A stretch of 64,000 nucleotides of DNA from Gonatopus flavifemur (GCA_018340375.1 JAFFJZ010000010.1:13392001-13456000), one strand, 5' to 3'. Shown: positions 1 to 10,985, counted from the first letter of the stretch. Numbers and translations are program-made. The notes: a model not told the origin generated them from the sequence alone.

Positions 1-200
1 AAAAACATGAAATTTTATGTGACGCATTTTTTTGTAAGAATCGTATTTTCAAAGATATTGCAGTGACCAGCTAGTGAACTTGTGTTTCGGATGAGACCGA
101 GACTGCTCTCGGTATCGACCCCGAGATCGAGACCCGGTCAGTCTCAGCGAGACGAGATGATACCGAAACCCTCCCAGCGGAACTTGAAAGAATGTCTTAG

Positions 201-957
201 CCCTGGTAAAAATCGAACGTGGTTGAAACACCGTCAAAGCGTGCAATAAAGTGATAGAAGCGTTTGTGAAAAGTTTCGACCGCCAAATGACTCTAAGGCA
301 AATTTGGTTGAGCGTGCTATCACATTTCATTGAACGTTTAACGCACCCTTCTTACTGAACCCTCTTCTCCAACTCTTCAATAACTCTTTCCTGATGTTTA
401 CGATGTTTCGGTAGTGAAAGTTTTCAACACGCTTATAGGACTTCCCTTGTGTATATGGTTTGATTGATTGAGAATTATATGATTTTGAGGTTAGAATGTT
501 TAGAGGGTATTCTTTACCTTTTATACCAGTTGTTAAGCTAAAAACTTTTATTCGTATTCAAGATACATTTACCAATATAATTACTAAACAACAATTGTTT
601 TGAATTATCGAACTGTAATTTGATGATGTTTGATATGTGCAAGTTAATTAAATTATTTTTCACATTTAATGATTACACATGGGATATTGAAATTGATTTG
701 TAAACTTTCAGGATGAAACATCATTTTAATTCAATGAGAAAGATTGAATTTAAAGCACATTCCCTTATGACACAGTTCACCAGGGAAATTCTTTTTTTTT
801 CTACTTCCTTTGGGCTCACTCTCATGCACGCTTTACATCCGCCAAATGACTCCTCCGAAACGCTTCTGATACTTTGAATTGACCCTTCGATTACTCTTAT
901 AGGACTCTCCAATAACGTCTTTGTAACTCTTCCCAGAACGCTCCATTTTCACCAGGG
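201..957. repeat. CCCTGGTAAA-type non-autonomous element
   Basis: The left end reads CCCTGGTAAAAATCG and a matching inverted end (TTTTCACCAGGG) lies near 945-957. A second TTCACCAGGG copy at about 769-779 makes the true right boundary uncertain. The inside repeats a CCGCCAAATGACTC motif near 281 and 838. The same ends bound the elements at 16294-16661 and 62671 onward. There is no coding region. Confidence 0.4.
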
Positions 958-1097
958 AGGTACGCAAATAGTGATGTTGATTCTTTTTTATACGGAATAT
1001 CGTTATTTTTTTCATCAAATTTTCATCGATATTCCATACAAACCAAAGAGAATCGATTCTGTTCGAGAATCGGCATCACTATCCGCAGTACTACATC

Positions 1098-1178
1098 AAA
1101 GATGAGAGATTTCTGAATGTTTGGTTTATTGAACACAACGTAAAAATATTTTCATGATCTGGAATTGAAGCAAAACTT
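1098..1178. repeat. 81-bp direct repeat, copy 1
   Basis: This stretch is repeated in the same orientation at 3767-3847 with two mismatches. The two copies bracket the non-LTR fragment plus the mariner. This could be an unusually long target-site duplication of the retroelement, because the low-coordinate copy abuts an AAATAAATGAATGAATAA-like tail (read on the minus strand). Alternatively it is a segmental duplication. Confidence 0.75.
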
Positions 1179-1222
1179 ATTTATTCATTCATTTATTTAT
1201 ACGGGTATGTGCCCTTTAGATA

Positions 1223-1257
1223 CGAGGGTGGATTGATAAGTTTCCGGCCTGACCAAG
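1223..1257 (+). repeat. Left terminal inverted repeat of the mariner
   Basis: This 35-base arm is the reverse complement of 2481-2515. It is the expected binding site of the encoded transposase. It lies 30 bases beyond the transposase stop codon. Confidence 0.95.
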
Positions 1258-1287
1258 AAAAACAACGTTTTGAAGAATTTTTTTTTT

Positions 1288-2337
1288 TTATTTCTCAACA
1301 TAATCTCCTCCAAGGCTGATACATTTCTCATAGCGGTGTTCTAGTCTAGTAATGCCATCTCTATAGACTGATTCGTCAAGCTCCTCAAAATACCCATTTA
1401 CAGCTTCGATTACTTCTTCATTGTCCGCAAATCTCTTACCGCCAAGCCATTTTTTGAGGTTAGGAAACAGATAACAGTCACTCGGGGCTAGGTTTGGAGA
1501 GTAGGGAGGGTGCGGCATTAATTCAAACTTCAGATCGTTGATTTTAGCCATCGCAACGATTGACGTGTGCGCTGGTGCGTTATCGTGATGAAACAAGATT
1601 TTTTTCTTCGCCAGATGAGGTCGTTTAATTTTCACTTCGTGGCTCAAACGTTGCAATAAGTCTGCGTAGTATTGACCAGTGATAGTTTTACCCTTTTCAA
1701 GGTAATCAATGTATATAATACCTCTTGCATCCCAAAAAACAGTAGCCATAACCTTGTTCGCCGAAAGAATTGTTTTTGCCTTCTTTGGAGTTGGTTCCCC
1801 TGGTCCAATCCACTGTTTAGACTGTTCTTTGGTTTCAGGAGTGTAGTGGTGGACCCAAGTTTCGTCAACGGTTACGAATCGACGCAAAAATTCGCTTGGA
1901 TTACGCTTATACAACGCCAAATTGGCGGTAGAAATGTTCTTTCGAATCAATTTTTGGTTGACTGTTAGCAAACGCGGCACCCATCTTGCACAGAGCTTTT
2001 CCATATACAAATGTTGGTGCAAAATATTTTGTACACGTTCATTTGACATCTTACAGGTCTCAGCTATCTCACGAACTTTTAATCTGCGATCTTTCAGCAC
2101 TATTTGATGGATTTTTTCGATCATATCTGGAGTTGTGACCTCAATGGGGCGTCCTGAGCGAGGCTCATCAGAGGTGCTCACACGACCCTTTTTAAACTCG
2201 GAAACCCACTGCTCAACGGTTGAATATGATGGGGAGGATGTCCCCAGTGTTGAGTCCATCTCTTCTTTAATTTCCTTCGGCGTTAACCCCTTCAAATAAA
2301 AGTATTTGATGACAGCACGATTTTCCAGCTTTTCCAT
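1288..2337 (-). CDS. Mariner transposase, apparently intact
   Basis: This encodes the DNA-cutting and joining enzyme that moves the surrounding element by cut-and-paste into TA sites; it acts in the nucleus as a dimer. The frame is open upstream to 2352, but that first codon is GTG; the first ATG is at 2337 (MEKLENRAV), giving 349 residues. Two N-terminal helix-turn-helix regions cover roughly residues 1-110, with the GRP linker (SGRPIE) near 61-66. The linker motif WVPRLL is at 119-124. The catalytic triad is D158 (TVDETW), D252 (HHDNAPAH) and D287 (SPNLAPSDCYLF). There are 34 residues between the last two aspartates, the DD34D signature of mariner. The C-terminus ends GDYVEK as in relatives. 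No stop or frameshift is visible. Motif style is closest to the mellifera/irritans-like mariners, but the subfamily is a judgement by eye. Confidence 0.95.
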   Translation of the reverse strand: MEKLENRAVIKYFYLKGLTPKEIKEEMDSTLGTSSPSYSTVEQWVSEFKKGRVSTSDEPRSGRPIEVTTPDMIEKIHQIVLKDRRLKVREIAETCKMSNERVQNILHQHLYMEKLCARWVPRLLTVNQKLIRKNISTANLALYKRNPSEFLRRFVTVDETWVHHYTPETKEQSKQWIGPGEPTPKKAKTILSANKVMATVFWDARGIIYIDYLEKGKTITGQYYADLLQRLSHEVKIKRPHLAKKKILFHHDNAPAHTSIVAMAKINDLKFELMPHPPYSPNLAPSDCYLFPNLKKWLGGKRFADNEEVIEAVNGYFEELDESVYRDGITRLEHRYEKCISLGGDYVEK

Positions 2338-2480
2338 TTTTACGAAAAACACAGAGGCGTCTTGGTCAGCGTGCTCTCAAAACTAAACTAACATGGCGAT
2401 CGGACTGAAACTATAGCTACAAGCTATCTAAGGATGGTGCTATAGAACGCCACCTCAAGGTAGGCCTAGTGGCGCCATCT

Positions 2481-2515
2481 CTTGGTCAGGCCGGAAACTT
2501 ATCAATCCACCCTCG
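2481..2515 (-). repeat. Right terminal inverted repeat of the mariner
   Basis: Partner of the arm at 1223-1257. The transposase ATG lies about 140 bases inward, leaving room for the element's own promoter and 5' leader. Confidence 0.95.
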
Positions 2516-2554
2516 TACATTAATTTACAAATTAGTAGAATACAATACAATAAA

Positions 2555-3864
2555 CTATTCATTCAATGACCACGCACGCAACACAGCATTCCGGAAAAGC
2601 GAAACTGATCCAGAAAAAAAATCAACTTCATTACAATATTCATTAATAAGATTACAAATACGGCTAATCGGATCAGTCTGAACGAACCTAGATGTGTAGG
2701 TTAGCGTATTAAATAATAGCGGCTTCCTGAGAGCCCTAGACGGAACATTAAAATTGAGCAAAGATAGTAATTCAGGAAAAATGATCTGACCATTAATGAT
2801 CTTAAAAATGAATAACATATCATTACTCTAGATGAGGCATACTCTAGATGAGGTCTGACAAGAGTATTGTATAATGTAAGTAACGTTGAAGGTTTTTTGA
2901 AATCCTTACATAGCCTCTTTAAAAATCCAAGCTGCCTCATAGCCGTATTGACAGTGTTACAGTAGTGAGGAACAAAAGTTAGTTTGGAGTCAAACGTGAT
3001 GCCTAAATCACGAGTAATATCCACGGTAGACAAAATAGAACCATTCAACGTGTACGGAAATACTATAGGGCTCAATTTACGTGACAGTCTCATCACCTGA
3101 CATTTCTCAATATTGAGTTGCATTTTATTTATGGAACGCCAAGTTTGCAAATTATATAGATCCTTTTGTAAAGCAATAGCATCCGCGATGGCAGAGATTC
3201 TGAAGAACAGCTTCAGATCATCGGGAAATAGTAAGAACCTTGCAATATTTAGAACCCTGCCAATATCGTTAATGAAAAGTAGAAAAAGTAATGGACCTAA
3301 GTGAGAACCCTGAGGGACACCAGAAGAAACATTGATGATCCTAGATATGGAATCCATAATCCTAACAGTTTGAGTTCTATTCATCAAGTAGCTTTTGATC
3401 CAGTTCAGGATATTTCCACGAATACCAAGTTGGTATAATTTTGATAAAAGAATATTGTGATCCACAGTATCAAAAGCTTTCTTAAAATCGGTATATATAA
3501 CGTCAACCTGAAGGAAATCATCGAGAACTGTAGAAACATAGTTGCAATAAATAGCTAGATTAGTGCTAGCCGAACGACCAGGCACAAAACCATGTTGTTC
3601 ATCTCTGATAATATTTGAAAACAAAGGCGCGATTTTCTTAGTAACTATACGTTCGAATAACTTAGGTATAACATTGATAATTGAAATAGGTCTATAATTT
3701 TTCACGTCAGATTTACTCCCAGATTTGAAAATAGGCGTAATTAGGCTATTCTTCCAACGAGAAGGAAAAGATGAAAGATTTCTGAATGTTTGGTTTATTG
3801 AACACAACGTAAAAATATTTTCATGATCTGAAATTGAAGCAAAACTTGTAACTTCATCGAGCAC
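2555..3864 (-). pseudogene. Reverse transcriptase fragment of a Jockey/CR1-type retroelement
   Basis: The open frame 2701-3864 (387 codons) contains recognisable RT blocks. These are FPSRWK near residue 33, NYRPIS at 56-61, YTDFKKAFDTVDH at 124-136 with catalytic D126, SGVPQGSHLGP at 181-191 and LLFPDD at 211-216 with D215/D216. The usual FADD box reads FPDD, so alanine is replaced by proline. The thumb region ends at VRPHLEYAS (336-344). A 13-15 bp tandem duplication (CTCATCTAGAGTA twice, about 2825-2855) then shifts the frame. Downstream retroelement sequence reappears in another frame at 2555-2818, so the C-terminal part is broken and shortened. The first ~32 residues lie in the 81-bp direct repeat and beyond and may not be retroelement sequence. 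There is no endonuclease domain. It cannot make an active enzyme. Confidence 0.85.
3767..3847. repeat. 81-bp direct repeat, copy 2
   Basis: Same-orientation copy of 1098-1178 with two mismatches. It lies at the 5' side of the retroelement fragment. Its reading frame is continuous with the RT frame, so either it is genuine RT sequence copied elsewhere or it is a target duplication that happens to stay open. Confidence 0.75.
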
Positions 3865-3865
3865 T

Positions 3866-4150
3866 TCCCTTCCGCTGGGAGGGTTTCGGTATCGTCTCGT
3901 CTCGCTGAGACTGACCGGGTCTCGATCTCGGTCCTGATTCAGTCTCGAAAAAACCAGTATCGTCTCGGTCTCGAGTCCAGATTTTTGGTTTCAAGACGAG
4001 ATTTTTGGTGCTGGCAATACATTCGAGAAACTGAGTATCGTCGAGACTCTCGGCTTGACAGATATCGTCTCGGTTTCGGGAAATAATGGCTCGGGTCGTC
4101 TCGTATCAGCCTCGATCTCGTCTCGATCTCGGGGTCGATACCGAGAGCAG
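3866..4150. repeat. TCTCG/GAGAC-word array inside the fold-back right arm
   Basis: Irregular reiteration of TCTCGGTCTCGA-like words fills this stretch. The left arm of the same palindrome (about 95-160) has a much shorter version. The two arms have therefore diverged by expansion or deletion between copies of CTCGATCTCG. Confidence 0.75.
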
Positions 4151-4470
4151 TCTCGGTTTCATCCGAAACACAAGTTCACTCGCTGGTCACTGCAATATCT
4201 TTGAAAATACGATTCTTACAAAAAAATGCGTGACATAAAATTTCATGTTTTTTCACGTAGAAAACGACTCCATAACCAAAACTAGTGGTTCCCATTAAAA
4301 AAAGTGTTATCGCCTGCCGAATGACCTTCAAAACTCACTTCAAGGTCAAAACTGATGTCACCATAAACAGTCCCCCTCTGAACCTAACAACTTTCACCTA
4401 AAACATTTTTGGCTCCCACTACTCCTTTCGAAGATATTCACGTTTATATTCTCATTTGGGACACCCTGTA

Positions 4471-5690
4471 TATTTTTACAGTGAACAAACTCTTATTGCA
4501 TTTTTGATCGTTAAGTTGAAAACATCGAATGATTTCAATTAGAATTACTTTCAACTCCAAGTAATCGTCGTATCAACATCAGCAAAGCTGATTGTAGTAT
4601 ATAAATGATCAGAACCCTTTAATATTTTTGCCTTGTGAACAGAAATAGAAGTGTGCGCGAATCTTGGAAAATCAATCATCCAATTTGTTTGTTCTCTGCT
4701 GATAGTATGAACAAACTCCAAAATCTAATTCAAAATACATTAAAATATCCATGATCAATGGAAGGAAACGAAAAGTAACTTTCATGAAATTTATGTTAAC
4801 TATTAAAATTATTCCAAAATAACGAATCATGTTCCTTGGGTCCCCCCCGCTTTTCACCTTGAGGGGACCCCAATAGTCTCTCAGCCCCGGGCCTCAAGAT
4901 CCTTTAATCCGGGCCTGGGTTCAAGCTTTTATTTCAAGGATGTCTTCTTGCGATTGATATGATGATGTAATCGGTGCTCATGCGCTAGTTCCTAGATTTT
5001 TTCTCCGTGCAAGACGCCACAGTTGGGATTTCAAGTCAATCGGTTGAAAATTTATTGAGATTTGCTGCTAATTCTGAAAATATGATTCCGAAAAATCGCG
5101 TTTGAAGTTTCAAAACTATTCATCAACATGATATTCCTCAAATAATAGCTCTACTCCTGACAAATTCTTGTTGCATATCATTTTTCGGATGTTTATACAT
5201 CATTTAAGTCAATAAAAAAACAAATGGTCAAAAATTTTCTTTCACACAAATGTTGTCTCTCAATTCGCCGGACATTTTGACATGATTTTCATTTCCTTAT
5301 TGTTTTCATCTTACTCAACAAGAGAAAAATTATCCGAACGGATATGTTGCAATAGAAAATATAATAGGTCAAAGGAAAACAGAAAATATTGACCTAACTT
5401 ATTTTTTTCTCTAATTTGTGAAACCATTGATGCGATCAGTAGCGAAGTAAGGGGCTCTCGTTTCTTCTCCAAGACAAGCATTCTACGAAAACAATCATGT
5501 ATTCTGACAGGAAATATCATAAACCGGGGAAAAATATCGAGCATCGGAGAAATCATACTTCTTTACTTCACATTTCCAACACAGATGACACGATCCGTAC
5601 AAACGTTCTTTCCTCCTCTATGATACGAATATTCTCCAAACATTATTCCAATCCGTTTATTTTGAGGGAACACCAGCGAATACGACAGTA
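4471..5690. other. No recognisable gene
   Basis: AT-rich sequence without a convincing open frame or paired ends. A polypyrimidine stretch and a C-run occur near 4835-4850. Confidence 0.5.
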
Positions 5691-5844
5691 GCCAAATCGT
5701 TTATTCCAAACTATTCGACAATGTTTTTTAATAAAATCAAGATATCGCTTCGCACGACCATTCTACTTGTATTAAAGGATTGCTGTACGATATTTTGATT
5801 TTATCAAAGGACTTTTGAAATAGTCTGGGATGAACGATTTGGCT
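5691..5844. repeat. Short palindromic element
   Basis: The outer arms GCCAAATCGTTTATTCC and the complement GGATGAACGATTTGGC pair. Inner arms around AATAAAATCAAGATATCG and CGATATTTTGATTTTAT also pair. A TA precedes the left end but not clearly the right end. No coding capacity. Confidence 0.6.
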
Positions 5845-7865
5845 CTTATCATGGGGCTAGTAATTCCTTGAGAAAAGTTGTATTTCAGAACATTTGCTGC
5901 GTGCACATGTACAGATATACACACAATTGAATATTCTAGCATGGAACAAATTCTTTTGGCATTTTGAAGGCATCGAAGGGACCAATCAATTCAACAATTA
6001 ACAACATTGTATCTGCAGTCACACCCTACTCAAATTGATAACTGACGTTGCAATGGATTGCTTATGATACAAAATTCGAAAAAAATCGGTCGAATAATCT
6101 GTCTTTTGAAATGCGTTATAAACACAATTTATTTCTCATATCCGAAGTATGACATTCCAAAATAGTTCTGTGTAACTTCTATGAAATTAGGATAAATTCA
6201 TGTCTCAATTGATATGAGATGGAAAAATCATACTTGAGTTACTTTTAGAATTGTGTTTTATTTCCAATTCGAATTTGAAGGAGATATGAAACTTTGACAT
6301 GGATATATTTAGCGTGATAGAATCGAAAGTTTGTTTGTATGCATATTTTTCCAATCAAACATCGTGGACGAAAATATATCGAATTTTTTCGTTCACATCT
6401 TTAGAATCCTCATCGATGATGCATTCCGAGAATGTGAATAGAAAAAATTTTGATAATATGGCGCTTACGATAATTTGCAGAAACAGTACTGGCGCTTGAT
6501 CCCAGATAATATGTAAGTTTGTCATACACTGTAAAAGATAATCGAAATTTTCTCATACGCAGCAATCGAAATGAAACGATACCGTTGTTAATTTGAAAAT
6601 CGTTACACCCGGTATCTGCAAATTCGAAAATCGTTGACAATCACACCTCAATCCAATGATGTATCGATGTTCGCGTCAACTCCTCTTTGTATATTCACTG
6701 ATAAAACACCAGATTTGGCTCAAGTCCATAAGGGTTTGGCTCCAGTATTTTTTCTGAGTGTTGGATCTGAATAATTAGTTTCACAAAAGTCGATATGAAG
6801 AATTATGTTCAAAATAATTTGTACAACTTATTTCGTTGTGATTGAAATGGTTTTCCTTTTATTTTCTCTTCTCTTGAGAAGAATGTTTTAAATATGTGGT
6901 TATGTTATATCATGAAATATTTATTTATTAATTTGAACAAATAATTTTATGATACACTGTTTTCTGTTAACTGATTCTTCAACACAGACTGGAGTTCTGT
7001 CTTCTGTCATGAGTTGCCTTCCAATGCCTTAATGGCGTTTGATGCGCTGCTTTTATAGGAAATCGACCGATGCCGAAAATCCAATAACTTATAATAATCT
7101 TATTTTTATTTATATTATTTTGAATTAACAAGCTCAGGGAACTCCTCGATCTGAGCACCACAATCAAACAATTATTTGTGAATTTCTTTTATTTCCGAAA
7201 ATAACTTATTAATATCAGATATTTCTATGTTCAAACGTTGATCTTCAATGCTACTGTAATTCTATCTGAAATTATTTGATTATCCTGCTAAAAAATTATT
7301 ACCGAGCAATTTTATCGCCTTTCAATCTCAATTTAATATTACATTTTCAAATATACAGTATTATGTACCATTACAGGAAAATTCCAATCATAGGATAGGA
7401 AATCAATTTCCGGTACATGTATATGAAATTTTCCTATAAATTCAACTGAAAATTTCAAATTTTATGGGATCTACTGAATTTCAAACCTCGCCGAAATGTC
7501 TTCATTCTACTCAACTTTGGGTAATCTTTGGTCAATAAATTTTTTCCGTGTACTTATTGAGTTTAATCTAAATGCAACTTCCAAAACATCTATCGCTCCG
7601 ATCGAACAAACCAACGTTACATCGAACTCATTGAAATATTTCTTTAGTCTTCAGCTTGAAAGCCGAAATGTTTTTCTCATTATGAAGTGAGTGAAAATAT
7701 TAGACATAGACTAGGCAATCTTCCCGAGCAATCCAGGAGGTTAAGAATGCTAAGGACGTGTTTGGAAAATCCTACGAATACGCTTAGAATTTCCAAATGA
7801 GACTGTTTTGAATAATTATGTGCTATGCACCTCCATAGAATATCTTGACGAATTTATCCAAAATA
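5845..7865. other. No recognisable gene
   Basis: AT-rich, unique-looking DNA. The short open frames have no domain I recognise and no paired splice signals that would make them exons. Confidence 0.5.
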
Positions 7866-8193
7866 CCCAACCAGAAATTTGCAACAGGCGCAGTACTGCA
7901 CCAGTACTAGCCAAGACTGGCAGGGTACTGGCATTTGTCTGGAATGATAACGCGTTTCAGTACTGGGGATTGAGTACTGATGCCATTATTCGCAATCAGT
8001 GCAGGGCCAGTACTGGGTTAGTACCTGGCCGGTATTGAGTTCTCAGTACTTGTTCATCAGTACAGGCATATTACTGTATTTTTATGTATCCAGTACTGAT
8101 CCCGTACGTGTTGACCAAGTGTTGGAGACCCAATACTGGCACTGTACTGCACCTGTTGTCAACATTGGCATATTACGGATTTTTCTGATTGGG
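7866..8193. repeat. TA-flanked element iterating CAGTACTGG
   Basis: Terminal inverted repeats CCCAACCAGAAATTT (left) and the complement of AAATTT-like TTTTTCTGATTGGG (right) are flanked by TA at 7864-7865 and 8194-8195. The interior repeats the self-complementary word CAGTACTGG and variants more than ten times. It is non-coding. Confidence 0.75.
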
Positions 8194-8671
8194 TAGTCTC
8201 ATTTGCACATTCTTCTCACATTCACTGTATCATCATAGCATATTTGACAAATTCTTGTGTTACTTGGGTTAAGAGCAAGAGCGCATGGTTATGACAGGAC
8301 GGGGATATAAAGAAATGACGGTGCCCGGCCTTACTCCGCGTTCGTAATTATCCTACTTTTCCCTGAATCCATTGGATCCATTAAAACAAAGATTTCGGTG
8401 AATATTGAAAAATCCTCTATTCCGTGTATCCTAAACATATCATACAAGCAAGTAATTTGAATTCCGTGCCTCCGTCACACGGTTTACCATTCTCAACGGA
8501 TACAAACAATTCAAGATTTCATGATAATTAATCACATATTTTTTTATGTTTCAGGTACGTATTCTGGAATCAAACATATTCCCACATTCAGAACAAGAGT
8601 GAGTAAAAAAGTTTCGTATACAGTTTGTTTTCTTCTACCTGCTTTCTAGCTGTTCTTCGAATAAGGTGATA
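8194..8671. other. Unique sequence with an isolated TATA-like site
   Basis: GGGATATAAAGAAATG occurs near 8301. It is followed by a somewhat GC-richer stretch and, at about 8530-8555, a pyrimidine tract ending in CAG that could pass for a splice acceptor. No coding sequence connects them, so I do not call a gene. Confidence 0.2.
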
Positions 8672-8903
8672 CCAGCGACCCCTGAAGATGCAACCATATT
8701 CATTGGTTAGAAAAGGACACAAGCAAAACTGTTCTGACAAATTACTCGAAAACGAAGGAATAAAAGAAAAATATCGTTCTGTACAGACCTCCTCCAATCA
8801 ATCAAGATGGCCTGTACAGAGCGATATTTTTCTTTTATTGCTTTGTTTTCGAATAATTTGTCAGGAAAGATTTGGCTCAGGTTGTATTGTCAGGGGCCGC
8901 TGG
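8672..8903. repeat. TA-flanked palindromic element
   Basis: The arms CCAGCGACCCCTGA and TCAGGGGCCGCTGG are flanked by TA at 8670-8671 and 8904-8905. The arms extend inward for nearly the whole length (AAAGAAAAATATCG pairs with CGATATTTTTCTTT), leaving a small loop near 8790. The short CCCCTGAAGATGC piece recurs alone near 16136. Confidence 0.8.
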
Positions 8904-9558
8904 TATCCTCTCAAGGGGTTACATGGGTCATTTCGCGTGGTTTTTACACCAAAATTTGAGAATTCAATAAAGTAATTTTTTTCGATTCTTGATCGAAATA
9001 TATTCGATACGTGTTTTCGGATCTTGTTTTTCGGGGCCTTTTCTTCGGAAATATGATTTTTTGACATTCTGACGTTCTTGAAATCTGATTTTCAATCGCT
9101 TGTCACTTGAAATCCTTCAAACGTATCGGGAACTTCCAGAGACCTGAAAATTAGCATTGTTTTCTCTATTTTTTAATTCTATAAGTTTCATCATCTATAT
9201 CATTAGCATTAATTGAAAATTTTTCAATTAAATACTACATAGTTTTGATTTTCTTTGTCTTTTCACAGAATGATCTGTAAACCGTAACGGAGATTCAACA
9301 ATTTCTTCTATAAGGGGGAATATCATAGTTTTCGAGATATGAATTCTTTTGTAGCCACATTCGAGTTGTGATTCACGCGCGTGATGCGATAGCGCCCGAG
9401 TCGAAATTTTGCTCCTGCTTTGTCGATCCAGTCACTGAAATTGCTCCTCCTTCCACGCTACAGAAACTAGTTGGTCTTACTTCCCCGCTCCGAATATTTT
9501 TTGATTCTATTTCCCTACTCCACAATCTACTGCTCCTACATCGAACCTGATTCTTCTA

Positions 9559-9814
9559 CACTGGGTGAAAAAATTATTGGGAACATCAAGATCTTTACTC
9601 GAATACTCGTAATGGAATGAGTAGTTAATTTGAATGGAATTTCGTTGAATCGATCAAGTATCCATTTTCTTGATAAAATATTTCGTACAATATTACATAT
9701 TTGTTTGATCGAATGAATATTCTGTTGATTCAATAAAACTTCATTCAAAATAATATTTTGTTGCGACTATTCAATTAAATGTTTGCCTGTTCCCGAAAAT
9801 GTTTCCTCTTAGCG
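9559..9814. repeat. Diverged CACTGNG-type MITE
   Basis: The left end CACTGGGTGAAAAAATTATT and right end CCCGAAAATGTTTCCTCTTAGCG are flanked by TA. The interior resembles the MITEs at 20071-20541 and 60223-60484, including the GCGACTATTCAATTAAAT motif near the right end. It is an older copy of that family. Confidence 0.6.
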
Positions 9815-10324
9815 TATGTGTTGAATTTTTTGAGTAATAATATTACATAAAGCGCATTTTCTATCAATTCGAAAATTTAATTGAAAAAAACAATTTCAAT
9901 TCAATGCAAATTATGTCGGTCAAACCGATAAACTGTCCATTCGAATACGAATCTAATAATTTTACTTGATTGAAATGAAATATGCATTTAATTCAAATAA
10001 ATACTGTGCTATAAATATATAACAAATGCTTATAATTATGAACAGTATTATGAATATAAGGTGGGATAATATATATGGTTTTTTTCTTATTACAATTTTT
10101 TTATATTTAATATCAAAATAAAATTTTCTATCGATTTGACCCAGCACTTGGAAAAATTTACAAGTTAAGGTCGAAAAAAACCTCTCTCCCACGATCTACT
10201 CATTTTTCGTTTCATAGGATTCTGAATTGATTGGTCTATACCTCACGAAAACGAATTTTTCAAAATTTTCCATTGCGATGATTCCCATGAGTGGTACTTT
10301 AAGATTACTGTAGTCATCTCGGAG

Positions 10325-10385
10325 ATCCGCTGATGTGATAGAGGCTTTGCTTCTCACTCGCAGGACCCGGGTTCAATCCTCACTG
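10325..10385 (+). ncRNA. tRNA-like / SINE-head fragment
   Basis: TGATGTGATAGAGG resembles a degenerate pol III A box, and GGGTTCAATCC is a good B box 30-odd bases on. The arms do not fold into a proper cloverleaf, so it is a tRNA-derived repeat head or pseudo-tRNA, not a working tRNA. The 16 bases GGGTTCAATCCTCACT recur on the minus strand near 44080. Confidence 0.3.
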
Positions 10386-10439
10386 AGGAAAGTTCCTAAA
10401 AATGGACTTTCAATGTGGTGTCTCTTCCGTAATGTCATT

Positions 10440-10799
10440 CAAGTCGAACTGGAAGGAGATTTGTAGAGATAAACTCTGAACAAACATTTTTTTTCTCAAG
10501 CAAAAGTGAATAGATAAAACAGAGATTTGTAGAGTAATGCAGGAATATGCAGAGAAGTATTTAATGTAATATGGAGATTTGGCGAGTTTTGTACGAATTT
10601 TGTGGAGAAATTCATAAGATATTACGAAGATTGGAAGAATTATGTACAATTTTGCAGAGTAATGCAGAAATTTGTAGAGTAATATTTATGGTTCAAAATT
10701 CTGCAAATTTCTCAAAGCGTCCGAAATCTGACAGTTATGTAGAAAAATCTGAAGAGTTTTGAAGAATTTTGAAGAGAAATATTTTTATTGGGGTAGATG
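10440..10799. repeat. Array iterating TTTGNAGAGTAATGCAG words
   Basis: Irregular repeats of ATTTGTAGAG, TGCAGAG and GAAGAATTTT. The right edge TTTTTATTGGGG followed by TA (10797-10798) resembles the ends of the 7866-8193 and 44584-46599 elements. No matching left end was found. Confidence 0.5.
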
Positions 10800-10985
10800 T
10801 CACCTTTCAAATTTCTTTTTTTGAATTGTTTCTCTACTATAATTTTTTGCTGAGATATCCAACTTTTCGAAGTCATCTTCGTCTCGCAGGAACTTTTGAC
10901 CGATAATGCGCATTCTTTATGTACAGTTACAAAAAATGTCATAGCAGAAGGGAATGCTTCTTAAACACTTACAAAACGAGAAATA

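Larger units (their letters stand above)
1223..2515 (-). mobile_element. Complete mariner transposon (1293 bp)
   Basis: Perfect or near-perfect 35-bp terminal inverted repeats lie at 1223-1257 and 2481-2515, starting CGAGGGTGGATTGATAAG. They are flanked by TA at 1221-1222 and 2516-2517, the TA duplication made by all IS630/Tc1/mariner elements. The length is typical for mariner. It sits in the 3' part of the non-LTR retroelement. Identical arms and an open transposase frame imply recent insertion. Confidence 0.97.
1179..3766 (-). mobile_element. 5'-truncated Jockey/CR1-type non-LTR retroelement, interrupted by mariner
   Basis: The element reads on the minus strand. Reverse-transcriptase coding sequence starts near 3766 and degenerates by 2555. 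The 3' untranslated part resumes on the far side of the mariner (1179-1222) and ends in a TAAATGAA-rich tail at about 1179-1200. The endonuclease and ORF1 parts are absent, as expected for an incompletely reverse-transcribed copy. The mariner entered the 3' untranslated region at a TA. The 81-bp direct repeats at either side may be its target duplication. Confidence 0.6.
1..4468. repeat. Large fold-back element with CAGGGTG-type end, left end outside window
   Basis: The first ~180 bases are the reverse complement of 3866-4251, so they are two arms of one inverted repeat. The right arm continues to an end reading GGGACACCCTG followed by TA at 4469-4470. The matching outer left arm is not in the window, so the element starts upstream of base 1. 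The right arm holds about 200 bases of TCTCG-rich sequence missing from the left arm. The ends resemble those of the hairpins at 10986-12356 and 36275-37401 (CAGGGTGG...), suggesting one group of elements. No transposase belongs to it. Its interior was colonised by a CCCTGGTAAA element, a non-LTR retroelement and a mariner. Confidence 0.7.

Noticed and set aside
1288..2352. Transposase starting at the upstream end of the open frame (2352)
   Set aside because: That codon is GTG; the first ATG, matching the expected MEKLEN start, is at 2337.
10325..10385. Functional tRNA gene
   Set aside because: A and B boxes are recognisable but acceptor and T stems do not pair; kept only as a low-confidence tRNA-like fragment.
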